Positions 5,022 through 6,436 of a stretch of 6,436 nucleotides of DNA are shown here, in pieces. The notes beneath the pieces are model-generated. The model searched no databases. It saw nothing but the letters and a program-made list of their open reading frames with translations, and was not told the DNA's origin. How positions within the stretch are numbered: position 1 is the stretch's first letter; each line of letters opens with the position of its first letter. This stretch comes from Methylomonas sp. (GTDB lineage: Bacteria > Pseudomonadota > Gammaproteobacteria > Methylococcales > Methylomonadaceae): the NCBI GenBank assembly GCA_028688235.1, contig JAQTYP010000206.1, positions 1-6,436 on the forward strand, given 5' to 3'. The translations under genes were made by a program, and so were the position numbers.

Positions 5022-5933
5022 TCAAACAGCTTGACCATTCAGATTAAATAACTTTTTCGGCGCTAGTTTATCATTCAAAAGGATTTCACCCAAGCCTAAA
5101 AAGGTATCCTGGCTGTACATGCGCACGGAACCGGGACTTTGGCCGGCAATATGGATTTGTTGGCCGTGATTGACGCAGATCGCCTGTTCTGTCGACAACA
5201 CGACCGCGGGGATTTTTTCTAACGGCGTGTCGAGCGGAATCAGACAATGCATTAATTCCGCTTCGGTCATGACTTGTAGTTGCTCCAAGCGGTGGGCATG
5301 TTCCAGGTCGAACATGCCGGCAGCCGTCCGGCGCAGGGCTGTGACGGTGGCGCAACTGCCCAGCGCGTGGCCTATGTCTTCGGCCAGCGAACGAATGTAA
5401 GTGCCTTTCGAGCAGCTGACATCCAGCGTGATGGAATCGTGATCGAAATCCAAGAGATTCAACGCATAAATCCTGATCGAACGCGCCTCGCGCTCGACGC
5501 TGATGCCTGCTCTGGCCAATTCGTACAGTTTTTTGCCCTGATGTTTCAGGGCGGAATACATGGGCGGCACTTGAGTTATCGTACCGATAAAGCCTTGTAA
5601 GCAGGTTTTAAGCTCGGCCTCCGAGAATGCCGGCACCGGCAGTTGCTTGATGATGCTGCCTTCGCTATCGCCGGTGTCCGTCATGACGCCGAGGCGAAAT
5701 GTCACGCGATAACGCTTATCGTCGTCCAGCATCAAGGCCGAGACCTTGGTGGCCTCGCCGAAACACAGGGGTAGGAGGCCAGTCGCCAATGGGTCCAGGG
5801 CGCCCGTATGGCCGGCCTTGTTGGCGTTGAATAAATGTCTGACTTCTTGCAGTGCCTTGTTGGACGAGACACCCAGGCGCTTATCGAGTAGCAGGATGCC
5901 GTGTACATCCCGGCCGGACTTGCGTCTTGCCAT
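5022..5933 (-). CDS. truB: tRNA pseudouridine(55) synthase TruB
   Basis: Converts uridine 55 in the T-loop of elongator tRNAs to pseudouridine and also helps tRNA folding. The protein is 303 residues, typical for the proteobacterial form. The catalytic motif AGHTGALDPLATG (40-52) contains the nucleophile Asp47. The active-site tyrosine is Tyr75 in DKRYRV, and the conserved CSKGTYIRSLAEDIG (174-188) and ALRRTAAGMF (199-208) follow. The C-terminal 245-298 region corresponds to the small PUA-like domain. ATG 5933 shares its A with the TGA of rbfA (TGATG), suggesting translational coupling, and AGGA at 5943-5940 is six bases upstream. Confidence 0.97.
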   Translation of the reverse strand: MARRKSGRDVHGILLLDKRLGVSSNKALQEVRHLFNANKAGHTGALDPLATGLLPLCFGEATKVSALMLDDDKRYRVTFRLGVMTDTGDSEGSIIKQLPVPAFSEAELKTCLQGFIGTITQVPPMYSALKHQGKKLYELARAGISVEREARSIRIYALNLLDFDHDSITLDVSCSKGTYIRSLAEDIGHALGSCATVTALRRTAAGMFDLEHAHRLEQLQVMTEAELMHCLIPLDTPLEKIPAVVLSTEQAICVNHGQQIHIAGQSPGSVRMYSQDTFLGLGEILLNDKLAPKKLFNLNGQAV

Positions 5934-6334
5934 CAGTCGTCCTGAGCGGTTGTTTCGGCACTCGCGCCATCATCGGCCTGCGTGTCGCCGTCGATTTCGT
6001 GCAACAACTCGGCGACCCTCATGCCGGTATCGAAGGAGAAGTCGTAATAAAAATGCAATTCCGAGATGTGTCTCAAGCGCATGCGTTTGGCCAGTTCGTG
6101 GCGAATGAAGGGCGATATTTCATTCAAGGCCACGACATTGGTCTGTTTGCCGGCTTCGTCCGCATTCAGCACGGTCACGTAGATTTTCGCGACCGCCAGA
6201 TCCTTGGATAATACCACTTCGTTGATGGTGACAAAACCTATGCGCGGGTCGTGGACCTCGCGCTGCAAGATCGTTGCCAGCTCTTTCTGCATTTCGGAGG
6301 CCACGCGTTGGCTGCGGCCGAATTCTCTCGCCAT
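5933..6334 (-). CDS. rbfA: 30S ribosome-binding factor RbfA
   Basis: Small KH-fold factor that binds the immature 30S subunit, assists 16S rRNA maturation and is important for growth in the cold. The protein is 133 residues. The typical start MAREFGRSQRVASEM, the DPRIGFVTI motif (29-37) and RMRLRHISELHF (84-95) identify it. Residues 113-133 are an acidic, low-complexity tail outside the conserved fold, as is common and variable in this family. ATG 6334 is three bases after the infB stop; a GGGAAA stretch at 6348-6343, inside the end of infB, is the likely ribosome binding site. The stop overlaps the truB start by one base. Confidence 0.95.
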   Translation of the reverse strand: MAREFGRSQRVASEMQKELATILQREVHDPRIGFVTINEVVLSKDLAVAKIYVTVLNADEAGKQTNVVALNEISPFIRHELAKRMRLRHISELHFYYDFSFDTGMRVAELLHEIDGDTQADDGASAETTAQDD

Positions 6335-6337
6335 GAA

Positions 6338-6436
6338 TTAAATTTCCCGTTTGACTTCGATGCGTTCGAAGACCTCGATCTGGTCGCCGGTCCTGACGTC
6401 ATTGTAGTTTGTAACGCCGATACCGCATTCCATGCC
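6338..6436 (-). CDS. infB: Translation initiation factor IF-2, C-terminal end (partial)
   Basis: Thirty-two codons plus TAA (6340-6338) are visible; the rest lies beyond the right edge. The residues GMECGIGVTNYNDVRTGDQ and the final EVKREI closely match the end of the IF-2 C2 domain, which binds the formylmethionine end of initiator tRNA. It heads the visible part of the infB-rbfA-truB-rpsO-pnp cluster; nusA and rimP would be expected upstream, outside this window. Confidence 0.95.
   Translation of the reverse strand, partial: GMECGIGVTNYNDVRTGDQIEVFERIEVKREI

Overview
The window looks like a chromosomal segment from a gammaproteobacterium, most likely a methanotroph or methylotroph of the Methylococcales type. 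This is inferred from the gammaproteobacterial housekeeping proteins and from a surface protein ending in the VPxPGAxWLFGS sorting tail, which I associate with that group. I cannot name the genus. Base composition is moderate in the genes and clearly AT-rich in the long upstream region at about 400-800.

Layout: positions 1-113 carry the end of an unrecognised plus-strand gene. Positions 114-799 hold no convincing gene. This stretch contains a strong hairpin, a possible branched RNA fold, a perfect 12-base palindrome, a sigma-54-like -24/-12 element inside an inverted repeat, and sigma-70-like boxes. Positions 800-2266 encode an exported protein related to the PhoX (DUF839) phosphatase family with a C-terminal PEP-CTERM-type (VPLPA-like) sorting signal. 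Two intrinsic terminators at 2302-2330 and 2423-2456 separate it from the convergent minus-strand operon.

From 6436 down to 2482 the minus strand carries the classic translation/RNA-turnover cluster: the end of infB (IF-2), rbfA (30S maturation), truB (tRNA pseudouridine 55 synthase), rpsO (ribosomal protein S15) and pnp (polynucleotide phosphorylase). infB, rbfA and truB are nearly contiguous, and rbfA and truB share one base. rpsO has its own 106-nt structured leader. A strong hairpin lies between rpsO and pnp, where E. coli has a terminator and RNase III processing sites. pnp is best started at a GTG.

The operon is ordinary and well conserved. The part worth attention is the PhoX-like sorted protein. 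It contains no cysteine and has Asp where I expect the PhoX iron-ligand Cys. Its control region combines a sigma-54-like promoter, a distal palindrome and an IHF-like site. That arrangement fits the known link between PEP-CTERM proteins, RpoN and the PrsK/PrsR two-component system.
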